The notes beneath the pieces are model-generated. The model was not told where the DNA came from, made no database searches, and saw only the letters and a list, made by a program, of their open reading frames with translations. A program made the position numbers and the translations under genes. From NCBI RefSeq assembly GCF_000518645.1, contig NZ_JADZ01000004.1, positions 431,936 to 495,935 on the forward strand: a stretch of 64,000 nucleotides of DNA, given 5' to 3'. The DNA comes from Curvibacter gracilis ATCC BAA-807 (lineage in GTDB: Bacteria > Pseudomonadota > Gammaproteobacteria > Burkholderiales > Burkholderiaceae_C). Below, one piece after another: positions 25,528-35,871 of this stretch (position 1 is the stretch's first letter; every line of letters starts with the position of its first letter).

Positions 25528-26001
25528 ATGAACGAAGCACTGACCCGCCTTGCCACCTCCTTGCGCCTGGAGGCGCCCGAAAACAGGCCACTCGCGCTGG
25601 CTTTCTGCCTGGCTTGTGCCCGCCGCGTGGAGCATCTGCTGGAGGAACCCGAGGTCGCGACCTGCCTGCGGGTGCTGGCCCGCCATGTGGATGGCCTGGC
25701 CGATGCCGCAGCCCTGCAGGCCGCCGCCTCCGAGGCGGCCGTGTTGGCCAACCGCCATCGAGGCTCCAGATCGATTGACGGCTGTGGCCATGCGGCTGTG
25801 TCCGCCAGTTATGGTGTGGCCAAGGCCTTGGCCGGCAAGGCCATGGAGGCGGCGCAGTACTGTGCCTACGCCGCCGTCTACGCATCGGGCGGCTACGCCG
25901 CTGTGGCAGAGCGGGACGCTTTCGAGTCTGAGCACGACTGGCAGCTGCAACAGCTTCAGGCCTTGGCCGTGCGGGACGCGGCGCTGTTGCCAGCGTCTTA
26001 G
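25528..26001 (+). CDS. Imm5-like putative immunity-type protein
   Basis: 157 aa. CGGAGG precedes the ATG by 7 bases. The protein is almost all Ala-rich helix, with CLACARRVEHLLE near the N-terminus and repeated A-x3-A helices (GVAKALAGKAMEAAQYCAYAAVYA). This resembles the Imm5 family of polymorphic-toxin immunity proteins, but the match is by pattern only. No toxin gene, VgrG or Rhs element is nearby, so an immunity role is not supported by context. It could be a solitary member used for another purpose. Confidence 0.5.
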   Translation: MNEALTRLATSLRLEAPENRPLALAFCLACARRVEHLLEEPEVATCLRVLARHVDGLADAAALQAAASEAAVLANRHRGSRSIDGCGHAAVSASYGVAKALAGKAMEAAQYCAYAAVYASGGYAAVAERDAFESEHDWQLQQLQALAVRDAALLPAS

Positions 26002-26051
26002 CTTGCGCTCAGCGTTGCTGCTTGCTTGGTGCTGAGAGCCAGGCCAAGGAT

Positions 26052-26963
26052 TCAGGCGGGCCCCAACTGCTGCTGCAGCTCGGCGACCACCCTCTTCAAG
26101 GTGCTGCCCGGCCGTGCGGCTGTGAAAAGCCGCATGTCATAGCGCGGCAGGGCCTCGCGCAACTTGAGGGCCACGATTTGTTCATCGGCGTTTGCCTGCA
26201 ACAGCGCCGGGTGCGGCAGCACCGCCAGCAAGTCGGTGTGGCACATCAGGTGCAACAGGCTGGCGTAATCGGGGCATGACACGCTCACCTTGGGTGCGGG
26301 CATGCGGCGCACGGCATGGGCCTCTTGCAACACGTCCACTGGGCCGCTCACGCTGGGGCCGACGATGCCCCAATGGGCTGATTGCAGCTGCTCGAGCGAA
26401 CGCGCCTTGGCCAGCGGATGTGCCCGGCGCGCATAGACCCGCGGGGTGATCTGATAGAGGCTTTGGCTGTGCAGGCCCACGCCTTGGTGGCCACGGGGCT
26501 GGGGGGATATCACCAGGTCCAGCTCGGCGCCCTGCAATTGCGCCAACATGCGCCCTTCGTCGGCGCTGCACAGTTCAAGCGGGCGGTTGGGGGCGAGCTC
26601 GCGGCAGGCGGCGTACAGAGCCGGCCCGCACACCAACGCAGCCGAGGGTGTGGCCCCGATGCGCAGGGCCTTGTTCCGGCTGGTCACTTTGTGGGCACCG
26701 GCCGATGCTCCGATTTGCTCGGTCAGGTGCAGGCCCTGCAGGCCGGCTTTCAAGGCCGTCACCGTGGGCCGCTGCCGGCGCCCGGTGCGCTCGAACAATG
26801 GGGTGTTGAACTGGCGCTGAAGCTGGGCCATGGCATGGCTGATGGCCGGCTGCGTCACCCCGGCGGCGCGGGCGGCCGCCGCAAAGCTGCCGTGGTCGAT
26901 CACCAGTCGAAGGTAGTGCAGGTAGCGCAAATACATAAATAACTTTGATGTATTGGTCGGCAT
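26052..26963 (-). CDS. LysR-family regulator divergent to a SnoaL-like gene
   Basis: 303 aa. Of several starts, ATG at 26963 has AAGG eight bases upstream; ATG at 26936 has no SD. The HTH is at about 14-70 (LRLVIDHGSFAAAARAAGVT, QPAISHAMAQLQRQF). The effector domain includes GAELDLVISPQPRG and MCHTDLLAVLPHPALLQ. It is divergently transcribed from a SnoaL-like gene with 64 bp between starts and probably regulates it. The ligand is unknown. Confidence 0.86.
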   Translation of the reverse strand: MPTNTSKLFMYLRYLHYLRLVIDHGSFAAAARAAGVTQPAISHAMAQLQRQFNTPLFERTGRRQRPTVTALKAGLQGLHLTEQIGASAGAHKVTSRNKALRIGATPSAALVCGPALYAACRELAPNRPLELCSADEGRMLAQLQGAELDLVISPQPRGHQGVGLHSQSLYQITPRVYARRAHPLAKARSLEQLQSAHWGIVGPSVSGPVDVLQEAHAVRRMPAPKVSVSCPDYASLLHLMCHTDLLAVLPHPALLQANADEQIVALKLREALPRYDMRLFTAARPGSTLKRVVAELQQQLGPA

Positions 26964-27027
26964 TGTGCCTTGCCAGCGGGCGGCGGCTCTGAAAGCATCG
27001 TGCTCATTCACTGAAAAGGAGTTTGAA

Positions 27028-27450
27028 ATGAACCAGCAGCAAGTTGAGACCGTGCGCACCTACCTGCGTCATCTGCATGCAAGCGATACCGCGGGGTTGA
27101 TGGCGGTGTTCGAAGACGATGGCCTCGTGCACTCACCCTTCCTGGGCACGATGAAGGCGCACGACTTCTTTCCCAAGCTGGCCCAGGCTTCAAGCGAGAG
27201 TGTGATCACCCTGATCGACCTGTTCGCCACGGTGCAGCCAGCAGAAGACACCGTGCGGGTGGCTGCCTATTTCCGATACGACTGGACCCTGAACGACGGC
27301 CGGTTGGTCGATTTCACCTGCGTGGATGTGTTCGGCTTTCGGCCGGGCCATTCGCGCATTGCAAGCATGCACATCGTTTATGACACTCACCCGCTGCGTG
27401 AAAGAGTGGGTGACAAATACGCCCCCGATCCCTTGCGCCAACTTGGCTGA
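27028..27450 (+). CDS. SnoaL/NTF2-like protein
   Basis: 140 aa. The ATG follows AAGGAG at seven bases. The fold is recognised from MNQQQVETVRTYLRHLHASD, GLMAVFEDDGLVHSPFLGTM and the terminal strands VDFTCVDVFGFRPG...SMHIVYDTHPLR. NTF2-like proteins of this size are small-molecule-binding isomerases, hydrolases or binding proteins with a conical pocket; no specific reaction can be assigned. A divergent LysR gene probably controls it. Confidence 0.8.
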   Translation: MNQQQVETVRTYLRHLHASDTAGLMAVFEDDGLVHSPFLGTMKAHDFFPKLAQASSESVITLIDLFATVQPAEDTVRVAAYFRYDWTLNDGRLVDFTCVDVFGFRPGHSRIASMHIVYDTHPLRERVGDKYAPDPLRQLG

Positions 27451-28331
27451 ACGGGGCGGATGACGCATCCCTTGCGGTCAGGCCGGCGCCGACTGGTTCA
27501 GCTATGACTCCCGGGTTTTCAGCGCTGAGAACTGAATTCTTGGTCTTGATCTGATTCACGCTGTTCAAAGCGATTTGAATCTGCCCGCAATATATTGCTG
27601 ATTGAATATCAAAATCTTTCGGCGCACTAGAGCCGTCCTTGCCCAGGTGATCGCCAAAGTTCCACTGCTCGGTGAGCCTGATGAGTCGGGAGAAGCTCGG
27701 ATCAGGTTGTCTATGCTTCAGGAAAATTGGCCGCGGAGGGGCCGCCAACCCGATCGGGCAGGCGAACTGGGGTAGGTAAATAGGGGTTCATCTTTTCGAC
27801 GAGAAATCCAATGAGTGGAATTTCTCGCGAATCCTATGGGTGATGAAGTATTAATCAATTTTCGATTGGTGTTTTTGCTGGGCTTGTCTGGATTTTGGGA
27901 TTTTATTTTTCAAATTGAAATTAATCTTTGACGAGTTGCAGTCGAATTTTTGTCATGGTCTTGGAGTAGGTCTTGCAATAGACGGCCTTGCTCAAGGCAA
28001 CACTTGGCAAAAAAGGCAACTCTAGGCAAAAAAATAAAACAATTGACCCTAAAAATGTCGTGAGACCATTTGATAACAAAAACACACCAAATTGATTTTT
28101 GCAGGGTTGTTCATGCATGAGAGTTTTCCGGGCCCCAAGAGCGAACACGGCGGTCCAAGTGGGCAGGCCTTGATCTCAGCAAGAGGTTTCAAAATGCAGC
28201 AAGGTTGCGAACCAATCAACCCAACTGGCCTGCACGCCCCTGTGCTGCCATGAGTTCCGCGAGGCCCATGACGGCCAAGCCGTCGATGGCCACCCCTGTG
28301 CCGCCGCAATGCACCGTCCAACCGAGGTTCC
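27451..28331. other. 881-bp AT-rich intergenic region
   Basis: No gene with recognisable features on either strand. The DNA is clearly lower in GC than the flanks. An imperfect hairpin, CGAGAAATCC (27800-27809) with GGAATTTCTCG (27817-27827), is present. The region upstream of 28332 probably holds the promoter of the c-di-GMP protein. Short minus-strand frames between 27500 and 28150 look like chance ORFs or decayed sequence. Confidence 0.5.
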
Positions 28332-30419
28332 ATGTCGTTCCAAGCTGATCCCTACAAGAAGGCCGTGGACGCCACTGCCATCTTCACCGAGACCGATCTA
28401 TCGGGTGCCATCACTTACGTCAATGATCGCTTTTGCGCCTTGTCGGGCTACAGTGCGAACGAGTTGCTGGGCCAAAACCATCGGATTCTGAAATCCGGTC
28501 ACCATTCCAGCGAGTTCTATACCGAGATGTGGCAGGTTCTGGCCTCCCAAGGCATCTGGAATGGCGACATCTGCAATCGGCGCAAGGACGGCTCTTTGTA
28601 CTGGGTGTCTTCCACCATGGTGGCACTGACGGACCCCGTCACAGGCCTGATGAAGGGGTATGCGGCGATCCGATTCGATGTGACAGAGAGGTACGAACTG
28701 GTGGGCAGGCTGAAGACATTGGCCTATTGCGATTCATTGACCGGATTGCCCAATCGTGCGGCACTGCAGGCCTCCTTTGATGAATTTGCCGAGTACCCAG
28801 TTGAACGCCATCGGGACCATGCCTTGTGCATCGTCGACATAGACCGCTTCGGTGATATCAACGAGGTCCATGGTCATGACGTGGGCGACATGGTGCTGCG
28901 GCAAATCGGTTTGCGCGCACAGGCATTTCTCGTCGATTCATCTGCCAAGGTATTTCATTGGGGCGGTGATGAATTTGTGGTGCTTTTCAAAGACTGGCAT
29001 CAGCAAGAGGAACTGTTGATTTGGGTTGAGCGACTGATGGAGCATCTGGCCCAACCCATCCCCCTGCATGGCGGTGCCTTGTGCGTCACATGCAGCGCTG
29101 GGGTCAGCGAGTTCAAGGCGGATGGAACCACCCCCGATCTGCTGCTGCGGTATTCGAATCTGGCCCTCTACAAGGCAAAGTCCCTGGGGCCCAAGCATGT
29201 GGTTTGTTATGGCAAAGACGAATTCTTGCAAGAGCGCCAAAACGAAGAGCTGCAGCGCCAGTTGCGCCAGGCCATGAAATCGGGCGATCTGCAGGTCTAT
29301 TACCAACCCAAGCTGGATCTGCGTTCTGGGCTCGTGCTGGGGGCGGAAGCGCTGCTGCGATGGATTCATCCACTTCATGGCACGGTGCCACCGCTGGATT
29401 TTCTGCCGCGCATTGAAAATCTGCCTGTTGCCCTTGAGATCGATCAGTGGGTTTTGGAGCAGGCACTTCAGTTTCTGCAGAAAAATTTCGAGAAGTCACC
29501 TGCATTCTGTTTGAGTGTCAATATTTCCGCACGCCAGTTTCAGTCACGTGATTTTCCTGCTCGCTTGAAAAATATTTTGGATAAGTATCCCAAGGTAGGG
29601 TTTCAGCAGCTCGAATTGGAGATTCTGGAGTCGACCGCAATAGGGGATTTTGTTCAGGTCAATCTGAATATCAACGCGATCAAGTCCATGGGTGTGGGTG
29701 TGGCTCTGGATGATTTTGGTGTGGGTTATTCTTCATTGGCCTACCTGAAAAAGATATCCCCTCAAACCATCAAGATCGACAAGACATTCATTCTCGGGGT
29801 ACTGGTCAATGACGATGATTTCATTCTCACGCAATCGATCATCAATTTGACCAGCAGCTTTGACTTCGGCGTGGTTGCAGAGGGTGTCGAGACTGTAGAA
29901 CACATGATGCTGCTGTCTCGCCTCGGCTGTCCTGTAGTTCAAGGCTATGGGGTGTTGCCGCCTGTGGCACAAGATGCATTTTTGGCTTGGCTGCACCAAC
30001 ATCAGGCGGGCGATCTGGGAGCCGGGCAGTGGCAACCTCAATGGGATTTGAAGCACCGTTACTTGTTGGCAGCCAAAAGGTTTTATGAACACGTCAGAAC
30101 TTTGAAGTCGCCGGAGTTGGCGCAACCTGCCCATTGCCTGGAAGGGATGCACGCACTTGACCTCTGGGCCATGGCGATCGGTGACTCGCACTACGGACAC
30201 GATCGTGAATTCTCGGTCCTGATGCATCTGCATCGCAGCTTTGTTGCCGGACTGGATGCTGAACGGGACCCGCCATTGGAGACGATTTCAACGGGTGAAT
30301 TTCGCGCGGAGCAGAATGCGATCGGGGCAGAGGTCTACAGGCGGGTCCAGCACTTGTTTGAGCGAATTTTCTGGATGCCGGCCGGTGGTGCTGAGCTTGG
30401 AATGGCGATCGCGGTCTGA
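28332..30419 (+). CDS. PAS-GGDEF-EAL c-di-GMP signalling protein
   Basis: 695 aa. PAS is about 10-118, GGDEF about 130-290 with an intact GGDEF at 211-215, and EAL about 305-565 with EAL at 339-341, SVNISARQF (Asn397), LDDFGVGYSS (Asp460-461), IKIDK and AEGVE. Both catalytic centres look complete, so it may make and degrade c-di-GMP. No RxxD inhibitory site precedes GGDEF. A roughly 120-residue C-terminal extension is rich in His/Trp (ALDLWAMAIGDSHYGHDREFSVLMHLH) and not recognised. It has no TM helix and is cytoplasmic. CGAGG lies before the ATG. It stands next to a chemoreceptor cluster. Confidence 0.92.
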   Translation: MSFQADPYKKAVDATAIFTETDLSGAITYVNDRFCALSGYSANELLGQNHRILKSGHHSSEFYTEMWQVLASQGIWNGDICNRRKDGSLYWVSSTMVALTDPVTGLMKGYAAIRFDVTERYELVGRLKTLAYCDSLTGLPNRAALQASFDEFAEYPVERHRDHALCIVDIDRFGDINEVHGHDVGDMVLRQIGLRAQAFLVDSSAKVFHWGGDEFVVLFKDWHQQEELLIWVERLMEHLAQPIPLHGGALCVTCSAGVSEFKADGTTPDLLLRYSNLALYKAKSLGPKHVVCYGKDEFLQERQNEELQRQLRQAMKSGDLQVYYQPKLDLRSGLVLGAEALLRWIHPLHGTVPPLDFLPRIENLPVALEIDQWVLEQALQFLQKNFEKSPAFCLSVNISARQFQSRDFPARLKNILDKYPKVGFQQLELEILESTAIGDFVQVNLNINAIKSMGVGVALDDFGVGYSSLAYLKKISPQTIKIDKTFILGVLVNDDDFILTQSIINLTSSFDFGVVAEGVETVEHMMLLSRLGCPVVQGYGVLPPVAQDAFLAWLHQHQAGDLGAGQWQPQWDLKHRYLLAAKRFYEHVRTLKSPELAQPAHCLEGMHALDLWAMAIGDSHYGHDREFSVLMHLHRSFVAGLDAERDPPLETISTGEFRAEQNAIGAEVYRRVQHLFERIFWMPAGGAELGMAIAV

Positions 30420-30671
30420 CAAGGTGAGGCGGGCGAGCCGGCGTTTCTTATGCGGATGCCCCCTGTGAGGCCCGCTCTTGTCGGCAGATCTGCTGTCTGC
30501 TGATCGCTGCCAGCCATCTTCCGCAGTGCTGTATTCACCATTATCTGGTGCAAGAGCTTGCGCATCGTCCTGCTCCGCCTTGCGCTTGCTGGGCAGCAGA
30601 ATGGCAAAGCGACCGCCTCTGCCCAAGCTCATATCAGCGGTGTCAGGCAGCACGGGGGGGCAGTTTTTCAT
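30420..30671. other. Intergenic region downstream of the c-di-GMP gene
   Basis: No supported gene. A minus-strand frame here encodes GRGGRFAILLPSKRKAEQD, superficially like the end of a histidine-kinase ATPase domain, but nothing around it supports this. Confidence 0.4.
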
Positions 30672-30926
30672 GTGTTCATTATTTATATTGGGTTTGTATC
30701 ATTATTTGTCCAATCTTCGTCCCTGTCTGATTTCAGGGTTGAGGTAATAAATTCTGGCAAGTGGTATTTGCCCAGCGCCGTCTTTGTTGGCTGTTCTTGG
30801 CTAATTTCAATAGCCATAGTTGCCTATTTGTCTATTGTTGTGAAATTCTGGCTTGAATTTTTGGTGTTGTGGCTTTTGAGCTGTGCGTCAATTTTTTGGG
30901 GATGGCTTATTTATGAAGTGCAGTGA
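30672..30926 (+). CDS. Possible small hydrophobic membrane protein (GTG start)
   Basis: 84 codons from a GTG. Three hydrophobic segments (FIIYIGFVSLFVQ; LPSAVFVGCSWLISIAIVAYL; LEFLVLWLLSCASIFWGWLIY) fit a three-helix membrane protein. The frame is open further upstream without a better start. The SD is poor (a G-run about 12 bases before). AT-rich DNA can give hydrophobic frames by chance, so the call is tentative. The chemoreceptor gene begins 158 bp downstream. Confidence 0.35.
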   Translation: MFIIYIGFVSLFVQSSSLSDFRVEVINSGKWYLPSAVFVGCSWLISIAIVAYLSIVVKFWLEFLVLWLLSCASIFWGWLIYEVQ

Positions 30927-31084
30927 CGATCAATTCTCTCGGTTTGATCTGCATCAAGGGTGAATCTGCTGGGCCTATAGAAAATAATTGTCGGTTCATG
31001 AGGCTTGTGACTCGTCCATTTTCTGCATGAGTGCGCTGATAGCGCATCCGTCACCAGAATATCTTTTTGCATTGAGGAAGTAAT

Positions 31085-32833
31085 ATGAAGTTGGCTCATA
31101 AACTGATTGGTTCATTCATTGCGGTCAGCCTCGTTGGCGCTGCGGTGAGTGCGATTGGCGTGCAAAGCATGGCGCAGATCAACGAGCGTGATCAGGCGTT
31201 GTATGAAAAGGAGTTGTTGGGTGTTTCTTTGTTGAAGCAATCAACCATCGACATTCTTTATGTTGGACGAGCTGTTCGAAACATCATTTTGGCACCCAGT
31301 GAAGAACGTCGAACTGCATCGCTGAGCCGTATTGAAAAGAGTCTGTCTTCACTTAACGAAAACATTGAACAAGTCAAGCCCAAGATCCACACCGACCAGG
31401 GCAAGGCCTTGCTCGGCAACGTCACCAGCAAGCTCCCGGAGTACCTGAAGGTTGTTGAGCAGATGCTGGTCATCGCCAAGAAAGAAGGCATCGGCAACAG
31501 CCGTGAGTCGGTGGATTTTTTGTTCGGGCCGTTTTCCACGAAGGTCAACGAGATGGATGAGGCCATGCAGGCATTGGTGTCTCTGAAAGAGGTGAACGCC
31601 AAGAAGTTCGTGGAGGCCAACAACGCCACGTTTCAAGACGCACGCGCTCTGCTGCTGGCACTCACCTTCGGTTCATTGATGCTCGGTGTGGGCCTGGGGC
31701 TCTTGATCACCCGCGGCCTGACGAGGCAGCTGGGCGGAGAGCCGGATGCTGCCGCTGCAGTCGCCCGAAAGGTGGCGGCCGGTGATCTGAGCTCGACCAT
31801 TCAAGTGGACGCGGGCGACACCGCCAGCATCATGGCGGCCTTGGGCCAGATGCAGCAAAACCTGGTGTCGGTGATCTCCAACGTGCGAATGAATGCCGAA
31901 GGTGTTGCCACTGCCTCCAGCCAGATCGCCATGGGCAACACCGATCTGAGCCAGCGCACCGAAGAGCAGGCCAGCGCCCTGCAGCAGACCGCGGCCACCA
32001 TGGATCAGTTTGGCACCACGGTCGGTACCAATGCCGACAACGCCAGGATGGCCAACCAATTGGCCCTCAACGCGGCTCAGATCGCTGGCCGGGGCGGTGA
32101 GGTGGTCGGCCAGGTGGTCAACACCATGAAGGGGATTGATGCCAGTTCCAAGAGAATCGCCGAGATCATCGGTGTGATCGACGGCATCGCATTCCAGACC
32201 AACATCCTGGCGCTGAACGCGGCCGTCGAAGCCGCACGTGCTGGCGAACAAGGTCGTGGCTTTGCGGTGGTGGCCAGCGAGGTGCGCAGCCTGGCCGGCC
32301 GATCGGCCGAGGCTGCCAAGGAAATCAAGTCGCTCATCGGCGCAAGCGTGGAACAGGTCGAGCAAGGTGCGCTCCTGGTGGACCAGGCTGGCCAGACCAT
32401 GCAAGAGGTGGTGATGGCGATCAAGCGGGTGAGCGATGTGGTGGGGGAGATCAGCGCAGCCAGCACGGAGCAAAACACGGGCGTGTCCCAGATCGCTCAG
32501 GCGGTCAATCAACTGGATCAGACCACCCAACAGAATGCGGCATTGGTCGAAGAGAGTGCTGCGGCCGCCCAAAGCCTGGATCAGCAGGCGCGCGAACTGG
32601 TGTCGGTGGTCTCGGTCTTCCAATTGGCCACGGGTCATCGAGCGGTTGTGGTGGGTCAGTCGGCCCCTGTGCCGGGCCGTGTGACCACGCCCAAGTTGAC
32701 CGTGGCCGCGAGCAACGGCGCCCGACCATCGGCTACGGCTCTGGCTCCCCATCAGGGCAGCCGTCCGGCACTGGGTCAATCCACACCGGCCATCACTCGC
32801 ACGGGCACTGACGACAGCTGGGAGAGCTTTTGA
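31085..32833 (+). CDS. Methyl-accepting chemotaxis protein with 4-helix-bundle sensor and CheR tether
   Basis: 582 aa. TM1 (about 8-28), a periplasmic four-helix-bundle sensor (30-188), TM2 (189-211), HAMP (212-265) and the cytoplasmic signalling domain with tip [20 protein letters not shown]. The last residues, DDSWESF, match the W-x-x-F pentapeptide that tethers CheR/CheB, separated from the signalling domain by a Pro/Ala-rich linker. The ATG follows GAGGAAG. The ligand is unknown. It is the only receptor here with the tether, so it may help methylate its neighbours in mixed arrays. Confidence 0.94.
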   Translation: MKLAHKLIGSFIAVSLVGAAVSAIGVQSMAQINERDQALYEKELLGVSLLKQSTIDILYVGRAVRNIILAPSEERRTASLSRIEKSLSSLNENIEQVKPKIHTDQGKALLGNVTSKLPEYLKVVEQMLVIAKKEGIGNSRESVDFLFGPFSTKVNEMDEAMQALVSLKEVNAKKFVEANNATFQDARALLLALTFGSLMLGVGLGLLITRGLTRQLGGEPDAAAAVARKVAAGDLSSTIQVDAGDTASIMAALGQMQQNLVSVISNVRMNAEGVATASSQIAMGNTDLSQRTEEQASALQQTAATMDQFGTTVGTNADNARMANQLALNAAQIAGRGGEVVGQVVNTMKGIDASSKRIAEIIGVIDGIAFQTNILALNAAVEAARAGEQGRGFAVVASEVRSLAGRSAEAAKEIKSLIGASVEQVEQGALLVDQAGQTMQEVVMAIKRVSDVVGEISAASTEQNTGVSQIAQAVNQLDQTTQQNAALVEESAAAAQSLDQQARELVSVVSVFQLATGHRAVVVGQSAPVPGRVTTPKLTVAASNGARPSATALAPHQGSRPALGQSTPAITRTGTDDSWESF

Positions 32834-33098
32834 TCAAAGCGGCGCAGAGTCGCCTGACGCATCTGGCACATCCGCGCATGAGCATGACCTGTCTGGGCCT
32901 GAATGGCGGTGCATGCAGGCTCTCGGTCCGGGCCAGGGGTGGCCATCGGTGATGGCTCTTGGGCAGCACCTTGCAGCTTAAGACACCAGAGGATGAGACA
33001 GGGGCCCTGCATCCGGTCATGCACGATGGAAAAGCGTGCAGACCTTGGGGCCCGGTGGGGCATTGAACTCCAAGAAATACCCACCCAAGTAAATTTCC

Positions 33099-34673
33099 AT
33101 GAGAAACAACGTTCCAGTCACACAAAGAAACTTCGACTTCCCGGACGGCGCCACGCTGATGTCCACCACGGACCTGCAAAGCCACATCGTCTATGCCAAC
33201 AGGGCCTTTGTGGACGTTAGTGGCTTTGCCCGAGATGACATCCTGGGTCAGCCCCACAACCTGGTGCGTCACCCCGACATGCCTCCTCAGGCCTTTGCCG
33301 ACATGTGGAGCACCCTGAAAGCGGGGCAGTCCTGGACGGGCCTGGTCAAGAACCGGCGCCAAAACGGTGACCATTACTGGGTTCGTGCCAACGCCACGCC
33401 GATTGAACAAGCCGGCAAGGTGGCGGGATACATGTCCGTTCGCACCAAACCCAAGGCGCAAGAGGTGGACGCGGCCGAGAAGCTGTATCAAAAAATGCGC
33501 GCTGGCCAGCTCAAAGGCCAGGCTCTTTGCAAAGGTCTTCTGGTGCACACCGGATGGGCTCGCGGCCTGTCGGTGATGCAGTTGCTGGGCCTGCGTTCGC
33601 GCGGGCTGGCCGCTTGTCTGGCGGGGGGGCTGGTGGCTGTGCTTGGTGCTTGGCTCGCTGGTGCATCTGGGGCTGTCATGGCGGGCACTGCTTTTGGCGT
33701 GGCCATTGGCGCAGTCCTGTGTTTCGCAATCCTCGAGCAGCAGATCATCGAGCCCGTGCGTACCATTTATCGCGAGGCTCAACATGTGGCCAGCGGTCAA
33801 CCCGCCAACCTGTCAGGCTTCAACCGTGTCGACGAAGTCGGCATGCTGATGCGGGCGGTGAACCAAGCTGGGCTGAACCTCAAAGCACTGCTGGATGACG
33901 TTGCCGGCCGTGCTGATGTGGTGGCATCCACCAGCGATCAGATAGCCGGGGGCAATTCCAACCTCTCAGCTCGAACTGAGGGACAGGCCAGCGCACTCGA
34001 GCGCACGGCAGCCGCCATGGAGCAGTTCCATTCCACGGTCAAGCAAAACGCCCATAACGCCGATGAAGGCAACGCCATGGCCAAACAGGCGTCGGAGGTG
34101 GCCGGTCAAGGTGGCGATGTGGTGGCCCAGGTGGTCGAAACCATGAAAGGCATCAACGAGAGCTCACGCAAGATTGCCGACATCATTGGCCTGATCGATG
34201 GCATTGCTTTCCAGACCAACATCCTGGCCCTCAACGCAGCGGTCGAGGCGGCACGCGCAGGCGAACAAGGCCGGGGGTTTGCAGTGGTGGCCAGCGAGGT
34301 TCGCAGCCTTGCTGGAAGAACCACGGCTGCTGCGAAAGATGTCAAATCGCTCATCACGGCGAGCTTGGAGCGGGTGGAGGCAGGCACCGAGCTGGTTGAC
34401 CAGGCGGGCCAGACCATGAGCCAGGTGGTGCGCGCCAACCGTGAACTCACCGCATTGATGACGCAGATCTCTGTGGCCAGCCGCGAGCAGACGCAGGGGA
34501 TTGCCCAGGTGGGTGAAGCGATCACACTGCTGGACCAGAACACCCAGCAGAACGCCAGCTTGGTCAACGACAGTGCCTCGGCCGCTCAGGCACTACGCCA
34601 CCAGGCCACCCAATTGGTCAACGCGGTGAACGCCTTCCGCCATCAAGCCAGTACACGCGCATTGGTGCTCTGA
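33099..34673 (+). CDS. PAS-domain chemoreceptor (Aer-like), paralogue of the 16.5-kb gene
   Basis: 524 aa. An N-terminal PAS (about 15-115; [38 protein letters not shown]) is nearly the same as in the receptor at 16477-18018. A hydrophobic hairpin (about 165-215) with no periplasmic sensor follows, then a HAMP-like stretch ([19 protein letters not shown]) and the signalling domain. No CheR tether is present. It probably binds FAD and reports redox or energy state. It follows a ligand-type receptor by 265 bp on the same strand. Confidence 0.93.
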   Translation: MRNNVPVTQRNFDFPDGATLMSTTDLQSHIVYANRAFVDVSGFARDDILGQPHNLVRHPDMPPQAFADMWSTLKAGQSWTGLVKNRRQNGDHYWVRANATPIEQAGKVAGYMSVRTKPKAQEVDAAEKLYQKMRAGQLKGQALCKGLLVHTGWARGLSVMQLLGLRSRGLAACLAGGLVAVLGAWLAGASGAVMAGTAFGVAIGAVLCFAILEQQIIEPVRTIYREAQHVASGQPANLSGFNRVDEVGMLMRAVNQAGLNLKALLDDVAGRADVVASTSDQIAGGNSNLSARTEGQASALERTAAAMEQFHSTVKQNAHNADEGNAMAKQASEVAGQGGDVVAQVVETMKGINESSRKIADIIGLIDGIAFQTNILALNAAVEAARAGEQGRGFAVVASEVRSLAGRTTAAAKDVKSLITASLERVEAGTELVDQAGQTMSQVVRANRELTALMTQISVASREQTQGIAQVGEAITLLDQNTQQNASLVNDSASAAQALRHQATQLVNAVNAFRHQASTRALVL

Positions 34674-34977
34674 AGGGTTGTCGATTGGCCGCTTGCCGCC
34701 TTCCCGAGGCGCTTGGCGGCCCGTTCCGCCCTGCATGCATGACTTCTGCCGTCCTCCAGTTGGGGCGGTGGGCTGCGGTGGCCATCACAGCTGGGTGAGA
34801 AGACTCTGGCCATTCGCCTTGGCGGATGACCAGGTCCGTCCAGACCCTGACTCGCAGAGCCGTGTGCTCGAAGGGGGCGCGATGACGGTGTGCGAGGCCT
34901 GGCGGCCCCCTGTTCACCAGATGATTGGTTCAGGTTGGGCTGGCTTGGTGGTGCAAAGAGGGCGGGCTGACTGCTTT
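34674..34977. other. 304-bp intergenic region between convergent genes
   Basis: It lies between the stop codons of a plus-strand chemoreceptor and a minus-strand AraC gene. No gene, clear hairpin or repeat was seen. Confidence 0.5.
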
Positions 34978-35871
34978 CTATTTGCCTTGGAGTCTGTACT
35001 GACTGGGGCTCATCCCGACATGGCGCGTGAAGGTGCGCGAGAAATTCGGCGCATCGGCAAATCCCACGGCTGCCCCGATTTCCGCCACACTCCGATCCGA
35101 TGTCGTCAGCATCAGTCGGGCTTTTTCGATCCGACGATGCTGGATGTATTGATAAGGCGTGCGGCCTGTTGCTTCACTGAACAGTCGGATGAAATGAAAT
35201 TTGCTCACATTCGCCAGCGAGCACATCTCTGCCAAATTCAAGCACTCATCCAGCCGGTCTTCGATCATGTCCAGAACATTCTTCAGATTTCGGCCGCTGA
35301 TTCTCTGGGGTGCCCCTCCGGCCTGCTGGCAACACTTGGAAGCGATACTGTGCAGTATGCACACAATGCTGCTTTGTATGAGCAGTGGATTGCACCCTGC
35401 TTCAGTTCGCGCATTGGACCAAAGACGCAGCACCAGGTCGTGCACGAGGGAGTCGCTGTAGCCCTTTTCGGCCAGCGGTTTGACCAGCTCCAATGCGCTG
35501 GAATTGATCTCAAGCTCATCCAGTACGTTGTTGATTTGTGTCATCGATATGGACAGCATGATGACCATGATGGAGCCGTCGATTTTCCATTCGTGGGGCG
35601 TGTTGGGTGGGGTCACATAGATCGCCTTCGGGTCGGTGCACAACCTGTCACGCCAGCCGTTCCCGAAGTTGAACAGGGCCTGCCGCTTCTCGACATGGGG
35701 TATCAAGGCTACGCTCAGGTAGGGCGTGCCAGGGCTGCTTGACGCGTGTGCGGGCCCAGACCAATGGGAAAGGAAGTTGGACCCAGAAACACCCGGCAAC
35801 GGGTACGTCGTGATGCCACATGGACCAGGAAGAACAATGCTGTCCAAATTGATTTTTTCATCGAGACGCAC
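34978..35871 (-). CDS. AraC-family transcriptional regulator (GTG start)
   Basis: 297 aa. The GTG has AAGGA nine bases upstream and no in-frame ATG gives a better start. The C-terminal double HTH is complete: LNLAEMCSLANVSKFHFIRL and SVAEIGAAVGFADAPNFSRTF followed by GMSPSQYR. The N-terminal ~190 residues contain a cupin-like segment (YVTPPNTPHEWKIDG) that probably binds an effector. It is convergent with a chemoreceptor gene on one side and divergent from another at 36349. A decayed paralogue lies at 39095-39848. Confidence 0.88.
   Translation of the reverse strand: MRLDEKINLDSIVLPGPCGITTYPLPGVSGSNFLSHWSGPAHASSSPGTPYLSVALIPHVEKRQALFNFGNGWRDRLCTDPKAIYVTPPNTPHEWKIDGSIMVIMLSISMTQINNVLDELEINSSALELVKPLAEKGYSDSLVHDLVLRLWSNARTEAGCNPLLIQSSIVCILHSIASKCCQQAGGAPQRISGRNLKNVLDMIEDRLDECLNLAEMCSLANVSKFHFIRLFSEATGRTPYQYIQHRRIEKARLMLTTSDRSVAEIGAAVGFADAPNFSRTFTRHVGMSPSQYRLQGK

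Noticed and set aside
27314-27748. 144-codon minus-strand frame overlapping the SnoaL-like gene end
   Set aside because: No recognisable domain, and it overlaps a supported gene by over 130 bp.
30288-30671. Minus-strand frame with GRGGRFAILLP, resembling the end of a histidine kinase
   Set aside because: Only one short motif-like stretch, overlapping the end of the c-di-GMP gene, with no kinase core.
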